From Rhodospirillales bacterium (lineage in GTDB: Bacteria; Pseudomonadota; Alphaproteobacteria; Rhodospirillales; WMHbin7): a stretch of DNA of 64,000 nucleotides. A model generated the notes under the pieces. It was not told the origin of the DNA and did no database searches. It saw only the letters and a list, made by a program, of their open reading frames with translations. The translations under genes and the position numbers were made by a program. Location of the stretch: contig JACRPC010000021.1 in assembly GCA_016214125.1 (NCBI GenBank), positions 97,001 to 161,000 on the forward strand, written 5' to 3'. This document shows, in pieces, positions 30,573 to 40,229 of this stretch. Every line of letters starts with the position of its first letter. Position 1 is the stretch's first letter.

Positions 30573-33500
30573 TTAGCGGAAGTCATAGGATTCCTGCAGC
30601 CGGCCGAGCGGGCGTTCCAAGCGGGCCTCGGTCGTCGGCGCAAGGATCGGGCAGGGCGGCGACAGGGCGGCAAGATGGTCGTCGAGCGCCAACAGCCGCC
30701 GGGCAATCACGTGAACGACCAGCCCCTCGCGGCGCACCGTTCCCTCCACCCCCAGGCAGCCCGCGCCCAGCAGCAAGGTGCGCTCGGCCTCGAACAGGTT
30801 CGGCCAGACGATGGCGTTGGCGATTCCGGTCTCGTCCTCCAGGGTTACGAAGACGACCCCATTGGCGCTTCCCGGCCTTTGGCGGACCAGCACCAGCCCT
30901 GCCACCTTGGCCTTGGCGCCGTCGGCGAGTTGGGCAAGACGCGACGCCGGCTGATAGCCTTGCCGCATCAACTCGGCGCGCAGGAACGCCATCGGGTGGT
31001 CGCCCAAGGTTAGGCCCAAGGCCCGATAATCCTCCACCGTCCGCTCTTGGGGCGGCGTTGGCGGCAGACAAACCTCGGGCTCCGGCCCGGCGCCGTCGAA
31101 AAGCGGCAAGGGTCGATCGCGCAGGCCGCGCACCGCCCAAAGCGCCGCCCGCCGTTCAAAACCCAAATCCCGAAAGGCGTCGGCGCGGGCCAAGGCCTGC
31201 AGGCCGCGCGCCGAAAGGCCGCTCCGCCGCCAAAGATCGCGCGGATTTGCATAGCCGTCGCCTCGGCCGGCCAGCAGCGCCAGGGCCTCGTGCTGCGGCA
31301 AGCCGTCGATCAGGCGCAGGCCCAGGCGCAGGGCCGGTCCTTGCGGCGTCGCCTCCAAGCGGCTGTCCCAGTCGCTGGCGTTGACATCAGGCGGGCGTAC
31401 CGCCACCCCATGGGCGCGGGCATCGCGCACGATCTGGGCCGGCGCGTAGAAGCCCATCGGCTGGCTGTTGAGCAGGGCCCCGGCGAACGCCGCCGGATAA
31501 TGGCATTTGAGCCAGGCCGAAACATAGGCCAAGAGCGCGAAACTGGCGGCGTGGCTTTCCGGAAAGCCGTATTCGGCGAAGCCCTCGATCTGCTGAAAGC
31601 AGCGCTCGGCAAAGTCCTGCGGGTAGCCGCGGTCCAGCATCCCGCCCACGAAGCGCTGGCGAAGCCGATGAACGGTTCCGGTGCGCCGGAAGGTGGCCAT
31701 CGCCCGGCGCAGGCTGTCGGCCTCGCCGGGGCTGAAGCCGGCGGCGACGATCGCCACCCGCATCACCTGCTCTTGGAAGATGGGCACGCCCAGCGTCTTG
31801 GCAAGCACCTGGCGAAGCGCGTCGGAGGGGAATTCCACCGCCTCCTCGCCGTTGCGCCGGCGCAGATAGGGATGGACCATGTCGCCCTGGATCGGGCCCG
31901 GGCGAACGATGGCGACCTGGATGACGAGGTCGTAGAAGGTCTTGGGCTTGAGGCGCGGCAGCATCGACATCTGGGCGCGGCTCTCCACCTGGAAGACGCC
32001 CAGCGAATCGGCCCGGCTCAGCATGGCGTAGACCGCGGGGTCCTCGGCCGGCACGTCGGCCAGGGTCAAGGTCCGGCCGTGATGGCGTTCGATCAGGGCA
32101 AAGGCCTTGCGGATGGCGCTCAACATGCCGAGCGCCAGGATGTCGACCTTGAGAATGCCCAAGGCGTCGAGATCGTCCTTGTCCCACTCGATGACCGTGC
32201 GGTCCTCCATGGCGGCGTTGGTGATCGGCACCACCTCGTCGAGCCGGCCCTTGGTCATCACCATGCCGCCGACATGCTGGGAGAGATGCCTTGGAAAGCG
32301 CCGGATGGCGCGCGCCAGATGCACGGCCAGACCGAGACGCGGCGCCGCCGGATCAAGGCCCGCGTCGCGGACGTGGCTGGCGGTGATGTCGTTGACGCCG
32401 CGGCCCCAGGCGGCGCGAATGAGGGCCTGGGCGGTGTCGGCGGAGAGGCCCAGAACCTTGCAGACTTCGCGCAGGGCGCCGCGGCTGCGATAGGCGATCA
32501 CCGTGGCGGCAAGCCCGGCCCGCTCGCGGCCGTATTTTTGGTAAAGATATTGGATAACCTCTTCCCGCCGCTCATGTTCGAAATCGACGTCGATGTCGGG
32601 CGGTTCGTTGCGCTCGCGGCTCACGAAACGCTCGAACAAGAGATCGAGCCGCGCCGGATCGACGGCGGTGATGCCCAAAACGTAGCAGACGGCCGAATTG
32701 GCGGCCGAGCCCCGGCCCTGGCAGAGAATGCCGCGCCCGCGGGCGAAGCGCACCAGATCGTCGACGGTGAGAAAATAGGGCGCGTAGCCCAAATCGGCGA
32801 TGATCCGCAATTCATGCTCGATCTGGGCTTCAACCTTCTCGGGCACGCCCTCGGGATAGCGGCCGGCCGCCCCTTCCCAGGCCCGCCGCGTCAGCTCGCT
32901 TTGCGGCGTTTGGCCCTCGGGCACCGGATCGATGGGATAGTCGTAGCGCAGCTCGTCCAGGCTGAAGCGGCATTGTTGGGCGATCGCAAGCGTGCGCGCC
33001 ACCGCCTGGGGGTAATCGCGGAAGAGCCGCCGCATGGCCTCGGCCCCCTTCACATGGCGTTCGGCATTGGCGAACAGCCGCGCCCCCGCCTCCTCCAGGC
33101 GCCAACCTTCGCGGATGCAGGTCAGCACGTCTTGGACCGGCCGCCGGTCGGGAAGGTGATAATGCACGTCGTTGGTGGCGACCAGCGGCACGTCGGCGCA
33201 CTCGCTCAAAGCGGCCAGTTCGAACAGACGGCGGGCATCGTCGCCCCGCAGCCGGTGGCGGGTGGCTAGCGAAAGTCGGTTGTCGAACACCGCGCGGTAT
33301 CGGGCAAGCGCCTGACTGAAGCCGTCATTGGGTCGCTCGGGCGGCAGGACGATCGCCATCTGGCCTTCGGCCTGATCGGCCACGTCGCGCCAGGCCAGAA
33401 AGCATTGTCCCTTGGGTGCGCGGCGACGGCCAAGCGTGATCAGGCGGCACAAACGCCCATAGGCGGCGCGGTCGGTGGGATAGAGAAGCAGGGGGGGGGC

Positions 33501-33713
33501 ATCGGCGGGATCGATGCGGGCGCCGACCAGCAGGCGGATACCGGCCGCCTTGGCGGCGCCGTGGGCACGCACCACCCCGGCCAACGACGCGCGGTCGGCT
33601 AGGCCGATCGCCGGATGACCAAGCCGGGCGGCCTGGGCCACCAGCTCCTCGGGATGCGAGGCGCCGCGCAGAAAGCTGAAATTGCTGGTGACCTCAAGCT
33701 CGACATAGCTCAT
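30573..33713 (-). CDS. dnaE2: Error-prone DNA polymerase III alpha subunit, DnaE2 (ImuC)
   Basis: A 1046-residue C-family polymerase. The PHP domain starts at residue 1 (MSYVELEVTSNFSFLRGASH); the palm has the catalytic acidic motif PPDIDVDFEHERREEVIQYL; the fingers include GIPIFQEQVM-like GVPIFQEQVMRVA; an OB-fold (NGVVFVTLEDETGIANAIVW) lies near the end. The long bacterial DnaE C-terminus is absent, as expected for DnaE2. It performs mutagenic translesion synthesis with ImuA and ImuB. Its ATG overlaps the imuB stop (33710-33713), which rules out the longer frame to 33842. A run of nine identical bases lies at 33491-33499. Confidence 0.95.
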   Translation of the reverse strand: MSYVELEVTSNFSFLRGASHPEELVAQAARLGHPAIGLADRASLAGVVRAHGAAKAAGIRLLVGARIDPADAPPLLLYPTDRAAYGRLCRLITLGRRRAPKGQCFLAWRDVADQAEGQMAIVLPPERPNDGFSQALARYRAVFDNRLSLATRHRLRGDDARRLFELAALSECADVPLVATNDVHYHLPDRRPVQDVLTCIREGWRLEEAGARLFANAERHVKGAEAMRRLFRDYPQAVARTLAIAQQCRFSLDELRYDYPIDPVPEGQTPQSELTRRAWEGAAGRYPEGVPEKVEAQIEHELRIIADLGYAPYFLTVDDLVRFARGRGILCQGRGSAANSAVCYVLGITAVDPARLDLLFERFVSRERNEPPDIDVDFEHERREEVIQYLYQKYGRERAGLAATVIAYRSRGALREVCKVLGLSADTAQALIRAAWGRGVNDITASHVRDAGLDPAAPRLGLAVHLARAIRRFPRHLSQHVGGMVMTKGRLDEVVPITNAAMEDRTVIEWDKDDLDALGILKVDILALGMLSAIRKAFALIERHHGRTLTLADVPAEDPAVYAMLSRADSLGVFQVESRAQMSMLPRLKPKTFYDLVIQVAIVRPGPIQGDMVHPYLRRRNGEEAVEFPSDALRQVLAKTLGVPIFQEQVMRVAIVAAGFSPGEADSLRRAMATFRRTGTVHRLRQRFVGGMLDRGYPQDFAERCFQQIEGFAEYGFPESHAASFALLAYVSAWLKCHYPAAFAGALLNSQPMGFYAPAQIVRDARAHGVAVRPPDVNASDWDSRLEATPQGPALRLGLRLIDGLPQHEALALLAGRGDGYANPRDLWRRSGLSARGLQALARADAFRDLGFERRAALWAVRGLRDRPLPLFDGAGPEPEVCLPPTPPQERTVEDYRALGLTLGDHPMAFLRAELMRQGYQPASRLAQLADGAKAKVAGLVLVRQRPGSANGVVFVTLEDETGIANAIVWPNLFEAERTLLLGAGCLGVEGTVRREGLVVHVIARRLLALDDHLAALSPPCPILAPTTEARLERPLGRLQESYDFR

Positions 33714-35239
33714 GCGAAAAGACCGTGCAGATACCAGCGTGCCTGACCGTCCCGAAACAGCCAGAAGCGCCGCCCGGCCTCGTCCTCGATCCGGAAGTAG
33801 TCGCGGTAGGCCTCGGGAGAGCCGGGTCTTGCCCCTCGCCACCAGGGATCGGCGATCCGTTCCGGTCCCTCGCCGCGCGCCACCGGATGGCGGGCGCCGC
33901 GCCAGCGAAAGGCCTTGGGCGGTTCATCGGCCTTTGCCGGGGCGTCGACCGAAACCGGCTCGGGCCTGGCAAGCAGGCGAATCGGGCGCGGCGCCGTTTC
34001 GGGCCAGGAGGGTGGCGCGGCATCGGGGCCGAGAGGCGGAGCGAACGCCACCGCCTCCTCGGGGCGTTGCGCCGGCGCCGGCGCGAAGCGGCGCAGGCAT
34101 CCGCTCCCCAGCCGGGCCGTCAGCCGGTCGGCCAAACGGGCGCGGGCCTCGTCGTCCGCCTTGGTCGGCGCGCCCTCAAGAACGCCCTGGCGCGAGTCAA
34201 GGGCCTCGACCTCGACCGCCTCGAGAACGATCGCCTCGATGCCGAAGCCAGGGTCGAGCCTGTCCAGGTCCTGGGCCAGCAAACGCGCCAGATGGCCGGG
34301 ATCGCGGCTTGGCCGCGCCGTTCCCACCGCGTGGCGGACCAGCGTTCCGTCAACCCGGAACAGCGTTGCGTCCAGACGCCGTGCGCCGCGCCGCTCATAG
34401 TCGAGACGGCGGCACAAGGTGGCGACGAGGCCCGTCAGGGCGGCGGCGATATCCTCGCTGCGGCCGATCGGCTCGGCGAAGGCGCGGCGAAAACGATGCG
34501 AAGCCGCCGGACGCAAGGGCGCGATCGATTCGCCGCTCTCGCCCCAAAGCTGCTCCAGGCGCAACCCGACAACGGCGCCGAAGCGGGCCGCCAGGGGGGC
34601 GCGGGGCAAGGCGCGCACATCGCCGATCCGCCTCAGGCCAAGACGATGCAAGGTCGCCACCGACTCGGCCGGCAGGCGCAGGGCCGCCGTCGGCAGGGCA
34701 TCGAACCATTGCCGGCCGACATTCTCGGGAACGCGCCCGATCGGCGTCTCGCCGAAGCGCGCCACCGCCCAGGCGGCGGCCGGGGTGTCGGCCAGGCCCA
34801 GGCGGGCGGTCAAGCCGAAGCGTTGGAGCCTCTGATGCAGATGATCGGCCAGGCTGGCCTCGCCGCCCATCAGATGCGCGCAGCCGGTGATGTCGAGCCA
34901 CAAGCCGGCGCCGCCATCGATGGCCGTTTCGTCAAGCCCCACCCAGGGCGTGTAGCGCTGGCACCATGAGGCCAGGGCCAGCAGATCGCGCCGCTCGCCA
35001 TCGGCGTCGGCATGAACGAGCTTAAGGGCGGGGGCAAGGGCGCCCGCCTCGGCGGCCGACAGGCCGGGATGAATGCCCTTGGCCCGGGCGGCCATGTTGG
35101 CGGCGGCGATCCGCAAGCCGCCGGAACGCTCGGTCACCGTCGCCAGGGGTTCATGCCGCGATGTCGCCTGCGGTCCCCCGACGCGGGTGAGCCGATCGGT
35201 CGCCCAATGGGGCAACCACAGCGAAACCATGCGTCGCAT
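33710..35239 (-). CDS. imuB: ImuB, Y-family polymerase-like mutasome scaffold
   Basis: A 509-residue protein of the Y-family polymerase fold in which the catalytic acidic residues are lost, as in known ImuB. Family segments are RRMVSLWLPHWATDRL, AARAKGIHPGLSAAEAGALA and LWLDITGCAHLMGGEASLAD. It bridges ImuA and DnaE2 and contacts the sliding clamp. The start at 35239 has GGAG seven bases upstream; ATG 35245 is an alternative with no spacing. It overlaps the end of imuA by about 89 bp, which implies tight coupling. Confidence 0.9.
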   Translation of the reverse strand: MRRMVSLWLPHWATDRLTRVGGPQATSRHEPLATVTERSGGLRIAAANMAARAKGIHPGLSAAEAGALAPALKLVHADADGERRDLLALASWCQRYTPWVGLDETAIDGGAGLWLDITGCAHLMGGEASLADHLHQRLQRFGLTARLGLADTPAAAWAVARFGETPIGRVPENVGRQWFDALPTAALRLPAESVATLHRLGLRRIGDVRALPRAPLAARFGAVVGLRLEQLWGESGESIAPLRPAASHRFRRAFAEPIGRSEDIAAALTGLVATLCRRLDYERRGARRLDATLFRVDGTLVRHAVGTARPSRDPGHLARLLAQDLDRLDPGFGIEAIVLEAVEVEALDSRQGVLEGAPTKADDEARARLADRLTARLGSGCLRRFAPAPAQRPEEAVAFAPPLGPDAAPPSWPETAPRPIRLLARPEPVSVDAPAKADEPPKAFRWRGARHPVARGEGPERIADPWWRGARPGSPEAYRDYFRIEDEAGRRFWLFRDGQARWYLHGLFA

Positions 35240-35906
35240 CGTCATGCTCCATCAGCCAGGCGCGCGGCCCGGCCAGGCCGCCGCGTTCCAGATCGACCCG
35301 CCAGCGCGCCCCACCCAACCCCGCCCAAGGAACGGCCGCCGACGGCATCGCCTCGACACGCCAACGCGTGGTCTCGGTTCCGGCCAGGATGCGCCCTCCG
35401 AGCAGCAGGGCGGTGACGCCTGACGTCTCGGCCGCCAATTGCAGACGCCGGCTTTCCACCCGACCGACCGGATCGGCCTCGCCGACCACGGCGCCCAGGG
35501 CCGCGCTCCGCAAACCTTCCTCCATCGCCTCCAGCACCATCCGGTTGTCGCGGGCCTCGACCCGCCAGAGCCGGGCCGGATCGAATCCGAAGGCCGCCAG
35601 GGCCGGCGGATAAAGCGGCGCCCGGTCGCGCTCGCGCCCGCACCACAAAACGATTCCGCTTTCCGCCAGGCGGCCAAGCAGAAACAGGGCGAATCCCGCC
35701 GTCGCGCCCGCCTCGCCGGCGATGCCATGCAAGCGTCCACGCGCCAAACCGCCTTGGGGCAGGACCGCATCGATCGGGGCTAGGCCAAGAGGTACGATTC
35801 CGTGCCGGGGCATCCCATCCGCCAAGCCGCCCAGGCCCTTCAACTGGCGGCGCAGTTCGGAAAAGGCGGGCTTGTGCTGTGTCACGATAAACCCCGATAT
35901 ATTCAT
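35151..35906 (-). CDS. imuA: ImuA, SulA/RecA-like mutasome protein
   Basis: About 251 residues. The family core begins IVPLGLAPIDAVLPQGGLAR, followed by GRLHGIAGEAGATAGFALFL and, later, the RecA-like IVLWCGRERDRAPLYPPALA. ImuA helps assemble the ImuB-DnaE2 mutasome during the SOS response. The start is not certain: ATG 35906 is used here, and ATC/ATT-led extensions to 35939 exist. An AT-rich promoter with TTGACA at 35947-35942 lies just upstream. I did not find a clear GTTC-N7-GTTC LexA box there. Confidence 0.85.
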   Translation of the reverse strand: MNISGFIVTQHKPAFSELRRQLKGLGGLADGMPRHGIVPLGLAPIDAVLPQGGLARGRLHGIAGEAGATAGFALFLLGRLAESGIVLWCGRERDRAPLYPPALAAFGFDPARLWRVEARDNRMVLEAMEEGLRSAALGAVVGEADPVGRVESRRLQLAAETSGVTALLLGGRILAGTETTRWRVEAMPSAAVPWAGLGGARWRVDLERGGLAGPRAWLMEHDDATHGFAVVAPLGDRSAHPRRGTAGDIAA

Positions 35907-36061
35907 TCTATATTGCTTAAATGTTCCTTTTTTGATCAAATTGTCAAGCCGCTAGGTCTTGGGGTCGTCGATTGTTGGCCCTACCATCCTCGGTGATATC
36001 CGGCTCTTGGCCTTCCCGCCCGTCGGAAGCGCCCGGCCTTGCCGCCGGGAAGCCCTGCCAA

Positions 36062-37552
36062 TCAGCGCGAACGCATCCGGGGTTCGGGATCGAGCACCAC
36101 CGGCGCCTTGGCCTTCAGATAATCCTCGACCAGGCTGGTGATCAGCCGGCCGTCCGAAGCATCGACCAGCAGCCGGCCCGCCCCCAGCATGTCGTAGCCA
36201 TCGCCGCCCGCCGCCAGATAGTCGCTGGTCGCCAAGCGGTAGCGGGTTTCCGCGTCCAGCGTCCGCCCGCCAATTTCGATCGAAAGGATGCGCGCCCCGG
36301 CGGGCCGGGCGGGATCGTAGGTCACCGCCAGTCCGGAGACCTGGGGGAAGGCGCCACTCTTGGCTTCGAGGCGGGCCAAGCCATGCTCGAGCGCCTGGCG
36401 AAGCTGGCGGCCGCTGATCTCAAGCAGCACCGCGACATTGCCGAAAGGCAGCTCGGTCACCAAATCCCGGCGCGTGAGCCCCGTGCCGCTCGCCCGAAGC
36501 GCATCGCCCCGGAACCCGCCGCCATTCATCAGCGCCGCATCGGCGCCCAGCCGATCGCGCAGCGCGTCGGTCACCAGGGCGGCAAGGCTGCTGTCCTTGG
36601 TCCGCACGGTGTCGCGCCGGGAATCGAGCACGCAGGCGCAGGCGCCGACCGGCTGGTTCAGGATCGGTTCGAGCCGGCCCTCATGGACGGCGACCCGGGC
36701 CGCCATCGCCGGATCGGGCGTCACATTCTGGGTCGGTTCCATCCGCCAGGCCGGCGTGACGCGCCAGCGCTCGCCCGCCTTCTCGCGGTCGACGCGCAAT
36801 TCGACGACGCCCAGCCAATGGCCGTCGCTGCCCGACTTGTGAATGAGGGTGCGGCCTTCGCGCCAGGTGATCGGCTCGTGATCGTGACCGCCCAGGATGA
36901 GGTCGAGGGTCGGCAAAGCCCGCGCCAGGGCCCGGTCTTCGCTGATGGTGAGGTGGGTAAGGGCGACGAACAACTCCGCGCCTTGCCCCTTCAAGGCCTC
37001 CAGCGCCACCCGCGCCGCCTCGATCGGGGGTTCGAAGCGGAAGCCGCGCAGGCCGGGCGCCAGTTCGGCGGTGCGCGGCGTGATCAAGCCCAGAAACCCC
37101 ACCTTGACGCCGCCCACCTCGCGCACCAGGGCGATGGGCGCGTTGTTGAACGCCCGCCCGTCCGATTCGAACAGATTGGCGATCAACCAAGGAAAGCGCG
37201 ATTCCCGCATCCGGGCGCGAAAAACCGTGGGGCCGTAATCGAATTCGTGATTGCCGGGCACGGCAAGATCGACGCCCAATTCGTTGCCGAGCGCGATCAT
37301 ATGCTGGCCTTGGTCGAAGCTCGACAGCAGCGAAGGCGAGATGAAATCGCCGGAAAGAATGGTGAGCGCCTCGGGGGCGCGCGCCCGCTCGGCACGGATC
37401 AGCGTCATCAGGGGCGCAAAACCGCCCTGGCCCTTCTCCGGGGCCAGACGATAGAAGTCGTTGAAATGAAGAAGAGTGATCCGCGACTCCTCGCTCCGGG
37501 CGGACGGCGCCGCCAGGAGGACAAGGAGGACGAGCGCAAGCCTTCGGATCAT
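36062..37552 (-). CDS. Secreted 5'-nucleotidase / metallophosphatase (UshA family)
   Basis: A 496-residue protein with a signal peptide (about 1-20, ending ARSEE). The metallophosphatase domain shows ITLLHFNDFYRL, ILSGDFISPS, VPGNHEFDYG, ALTHLTISED and LILGGHDHEP, which supply the two-metal site; the usual His after the first Asp (NDxH) is Tyr here, as in a subgroup of the family. The C-terminal 5'-nucleotidase substrate domain (about 300-490) includes ALMNGGGFRGD and YLAAGGDGYDML. It hydrolyses nucleotides or related phosphoesters in the periplasm. The start overlaps the stop of the DUF4337 gene by ATGA. Confidence 0.9.
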   Translation of the reverse strand: MIRRLALVLLVLLAAPSARSEESRITLLHFNDFYRLAPEKGQGGFAPLMTLIRAERARAPEALTILSGDFISPSLLSSFDQGQHMIALGNELGVDLAVPGNHEFDYGPTVFRARMRESRFPWLIANLFESDGRAFNNAPIALVREVGGVKVGFLGLITPRTAELAPGLRGFRFEPPIEAARVALEALKGQGAELFVALTHLTISEDRALARALPTLDLILGGHDHEPITWREGRTLIHKSGSDGHWLGVVELRVDREKAGERWRVTPAWRMEPTQNVTPDPAMAARVAVHEGRLEPILNQPVGACACVLDSRRDTVRTKDSSLAALVTDALRDRLGADAALMNGGGFRGDALRASGTGLTRRDLVTELPFGNVAVLLEISGRQLRQALEHGLARLEAKSGAFPQVSGLAVTYDPARPAGARILSIEIGGRTLDAETRYRLATSDYLAAGGDGYDMLGAGRLLVDASDGRLITSLVEDYLKAKAPVVLDPEPRMRSR

Positions 37553-38136
37553 AAATGGATCAGAGTCGGCGCGAACCAGCCGATCAGGCCAAGGATCAGG
37601 CCCAACCCGCCCAACCCGGCGCCGATGAAGGCAAGCAGCGCCATTTCGGTAATCACCGCGGCCGAGGCCAGAACGATCGCCAATTGCAAGGCGGCCGAGG
37701 CGTATTCGAACAGGTGATAGGCGGAGAGCGCCTTGTCGCGCACCGCTTCGGCGGCCTTGGCGCGCGCCATCAATTCCTTGCGGCCCTCGTTGGTCGAGGG
37801 TTCGCTGTCGTAGCGGGCCGCCGTCTCCTTCCACTGGGCCGCTCGCTTGGCCAGGCGTTCGGCCTTTTCGGGCGCCAACCCTTCGCCTCCCTCCGCTTCC
37901 AAGCCCTCGGCGGCGGTGCGCATCACCGTCATGCGGATGGTCTTGGCCTGGAAGAAGTTCCACAGATTGGCGGCTTCGATGTTCTGGTTAAGGGCGGTGG
38001 TCTGGGCGCTCTTGCCGCCCATTTCCATGATGGCCAGGAACGCCGCCAGGGCGATGATCAGAATCGCCACCTTCTTGTTGCTGGGCGCGTGCTGGGCGTG
38101 ATGAAGATGTTCCTGGGTTTCCTGGCTGGACGACAA
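37549..38136 (-). CDS. DUF4337 membrane protein
   Basis: About 195 residues. A membrane helix near 20-38 (VAILIIALAAFLAIMEMGG) is followed by a charged, helical, mainly Ala/Glu/Lys loop (about 55-130) and two C-terminal hydrophobic helices (about 135-190). The segment KSAQTTALNQNIEAANLWNF is typical of DUF4337. No ATG fits; TTG 38136 with CGGAGC upstream is the best start. The function of the family is unknown. It is coupled to the 5'-nucleotidase gene. Confidence 0.8.
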   Translation of the reverse strand: MSSSQETQEHLHHAQHAPSNKKVAILIIALAAFLAIMEMGGKSAQTTALNQNIEAANLWNFFQAKTIRMTVMRTAAEGLEAEGGEGLAPEKAERLAKRAAQWKETAARYDSEPSTNEGRKELMARAKAAEAVRDKALSAYHLFEYASAALQLAIVLASAAVITEMALLAFIGAGLGGLGLILGLIGWFAPTLIHL

Positions 38137-38221
38137 AGCAAGGCTCCGTTGCTTGGGGTTTGGCGCGATGATAGCGGAAATTCGGAAAAGACAAAGAGCG
38201 TTGCCCGGCGTGGCTGGGCGA

Positions 38222-40096
38222 TCACGAGGCCTGTTCCAAGGCTTCGTGCGCGGCCAGCCATCGGGCTTCGGCTTCGGCGATGCTCTTGCCAAGCGCTCCC
38301 AAGTGGCGGCCCAGTTCCGCCATCGCGGCGCCGTCGGCGGCGGTCTTGGGATCGGCCATCTTGGCCTCCAGCTCGCGCCGCGCTTTCAGCAGCGCTTCCA
38401 GGGCGGCATCGGCGGCCTCGGCGGCCTGGCGAAGCGGGGCGGATCGGGCGCGGGCCTGGGCGGCCTGGCGGCGCTCGTCCTTGCGGGTTGCGCCGGCGGC
38501 CTTGCCGGGCTCGCTGTCTTTCTTGGGCGTGCGCGCCTGCTCGAGCAGAAAACGGCGATACTCGTCGAGATCGCCCTCGAAGGGCCGCACGCGGCCATCG
38601 GCCACCAGCCACAGCCGGTCGGCCGCCAGCTCGATCAGCCGGGGATCGTGGCTGATCAGCACCACGGCGCCGGCGAAGGCGTTGAGCGCCTGCACCAGGG
38701 CCTCGCGGGAATCGATGTCGAGATGGTTGGTGGGTTCGTCCAGCACCAGGATGTGGGGCGCCTCACGGCACATGAGGGCGATCAGCAGCCGCGCCTTCTC
38801 GCCGCCCGACAGGCGTTGGGACTCGATGGTCACCCGATCGGCGTCGAATCCGAAACGGGCCAGATGGGCGCGGCATTGTTCGGCCGTCCAGTCCTTGGCC
38901 AGACGCCCCAACAACAAAAGCGGCGTCGCCGCCAGATCCATTTCCTCGGCCTGATGCTGGGCGAAATAGCCGACCTTGAGCCGGGGCGCACGGGTGAGCG
39001 TTCCCGCTTGCGGCGCCAGCCTTCCGGTCAGCAAGCGGGCCAGGGTCGATTTGCCATTGCCGTTGGCGCCCAGAAGGGCGATGCGATCGTCGGGATCGAT
39101 GCGAAAGGACACCTGGCTCAGGATCGGCTGGTCCGGCGCGTAGCCCACCGCGACCTCGTCCAGCGTCATCAAGGGCGGCGCCAGCTCGGCCGGATCGGGA
39201 AAGTCGAAACTGATGGCCTGTTCCTCGACGATCGGCGCCGCCACCTCCATCTTCTCCAGCAATTTGAGCCGGCTTTGCGCCTGGCGGGCCTTGGTGGCTT
39301 TGGCGCGGAAGCGATCGACGAAGGCCTGGATGCGTCGACGCTGTTCAAGCTGGCGGGCCAGCGTCTTGGCGCGCAGATCGATTTTTTCCCGCCTGGTGCA
39401 TTCGAAGCGCGAATAATTGCCGGCGTAGGCCACCAGCCGGCCGTCCTCGATGGCGACGATCCGCCCGGCCACCCGATCCAAAAGGTCGCGGTCGTGGCTG
39501 ATCAGCAAGAGCGTACCCTGGAAGCGCGCCAGATGGTCTTCCAGCCACAGGCTGGCTTCCAGATCGAGATGGTTGGTGGGCTCGTCGAGAAGCAGAAGAT
39601 CGGCGCGCCCGAACAAGGCGGCGGCCAGCGCGACGCGCATGCGCCAGCCGCCCGAGAAGGAATCGAGCGGACGGGCCTGCGCCTCGGCATCGAAACCCAG
39701 CCCGGCCAGGATGGCGGCGGCCCGCGCCGGCGCCTCGTGGGCGCCGATGGCGGCCAAGCGCTCGTGGATCTGGCCGATGCGATCCGGATCGGCCTCGGTT
39801 TCCGCCTCGGCCAGCAACCGGGCGCGCTCGCCATCGGCGGCCAGGACATAGTCGACCAGCGGCCCCGATCCCTCGGGCATGTCCTGGGCCAGGCGGCCCA
39901 ATTGGGCACGGGTTTGGCGGACGACGCTGCCGCCGTCCGGCACCAGATCGCCGGCGATCAGCCGAAAGAGCGTGGTTTTGCCCGAACCGTTGCGGCCGAC
40001 CAGCCCCACCTTCTGGCCGGGCGCGATATGGACGGTGGCGCCGGAAAACAGCGTCCGGCCCCCGTAGCGAAAGACCAAGTCATTGATATGAAGCAT
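38222..40096 (-). CDS. ABC-F family ATPase (YheS/Uup type)
   Basis: A 624-residue soluble protein with two ABC domains: Walker A GRNGSGKTT (about 37-45) and GANGNGKST (about 340), signatures FSGGWRMRVALA and LSGGEKARLL, Walker B LLLLDEPTNHLD and ILVLDEPTNHLD. The linker between the domains is short and charged, and the C-terminus is a coiled coil rich in Ala/Arg/Glu. ABC-F proteins act on the ribosome rather than in transport. The start ATG 40096 begins directly with the first beta strand (MLHINDLVFRYGG). Confidence 0.93.
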   Translation of the reverse strand: MLHINDLVFRYGGRTLFSGATVHIAPGQKVGLVGRNGSGKTTLFRLIAGDLVPDGGSVVRQTRAQLGRLAQDMPEGSGPLVDYVLAADGERARLLAEAETEADPDRIGQIHERLAAIGAHEAPARAAAILAGLGFDAEAQARPLDSFSGGWRMRVALAAALFGRADLLLLDEPTNHLDLEASLWLEDHLARFQGTLLLISHDRDLLDRVAGRIVAIEDGRLVAYAGNYSRFECTRREKIDLRAKTLARQLEQRRRIQAFVDRFRAKATKARQAQSRLKLLEKMEVAAPIVEEQAISFDFPDPAELAPPLMTLDEVAVGYAPDQPILSQVSFRIDPDDRIALLGANGNGKSTLARLLTGRLAPQAGTLTRAPRLKVGYFAQHQAEEMDLAATPLLLLGRLAKDWTAEQCRAHLARFGFDADRVTIESQRLSGGEKARLLIALMCREAPHILVLDEPTNHLDIDSREALVQALNAFAGAVVLISHDPRLIELAADRLWLVADGRVRPFEGDLDEYRRFLLEQARTPKKDSEPGKAAGATRKDERRQAAQARARSAPLRQAAEAADAALEALLKARRELEAKMADPKTAADGAAMAELGRHLGALGKSIAEAEARWLAAHEALEQAS

Positions 40097-40132
40097 GTTT
40101 TTCCAAGTGCCGGGGGCCGGGCAAGGATGCCA

Positions 40133-40161
40133 TTGTCTCCAGGGTCGTTTGGGTCTATAAC
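40133..40161 (+). promoter_or_regulatory. Candidate sigma70 promoter for ndk
   Basis: TTGTCT, a 17-base spacer and TATAAC give a -35/-10 pair 69 bp upstream of the ndk ATG, inside the 133 bp gap between ndk and the divergent ABC-F gene. Confidence 0.5.
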
Positions 40162-40229
40162 CCCGCCCGCTTGCGGGAAATTCGCCTTTTAAATCCCGTG
40201 GCTGGGGACAACAGTCAAGGACCAAAGCG

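Noticed and set aside
31047-33269. 740-codon open frame on the plus strand
   Set aside because: It is antisense to dnaE2, whose motifs are complete. The frame is a GC artefact.
35900-35950. LexA (SOS) box upstream of imuA
   Set aside because: No GTTC-N7-GTTC or CTG-N10-CAG site is present in the short region; only a TTGACA hexamer and AT-rich DNA are seen.
38153-40192. 679-codon open frame on the plus strand
   Set aside because: It is antisense to the ABC-F ATPase gene and has a repetitive Gly/Gln/Ala composition with no family match.
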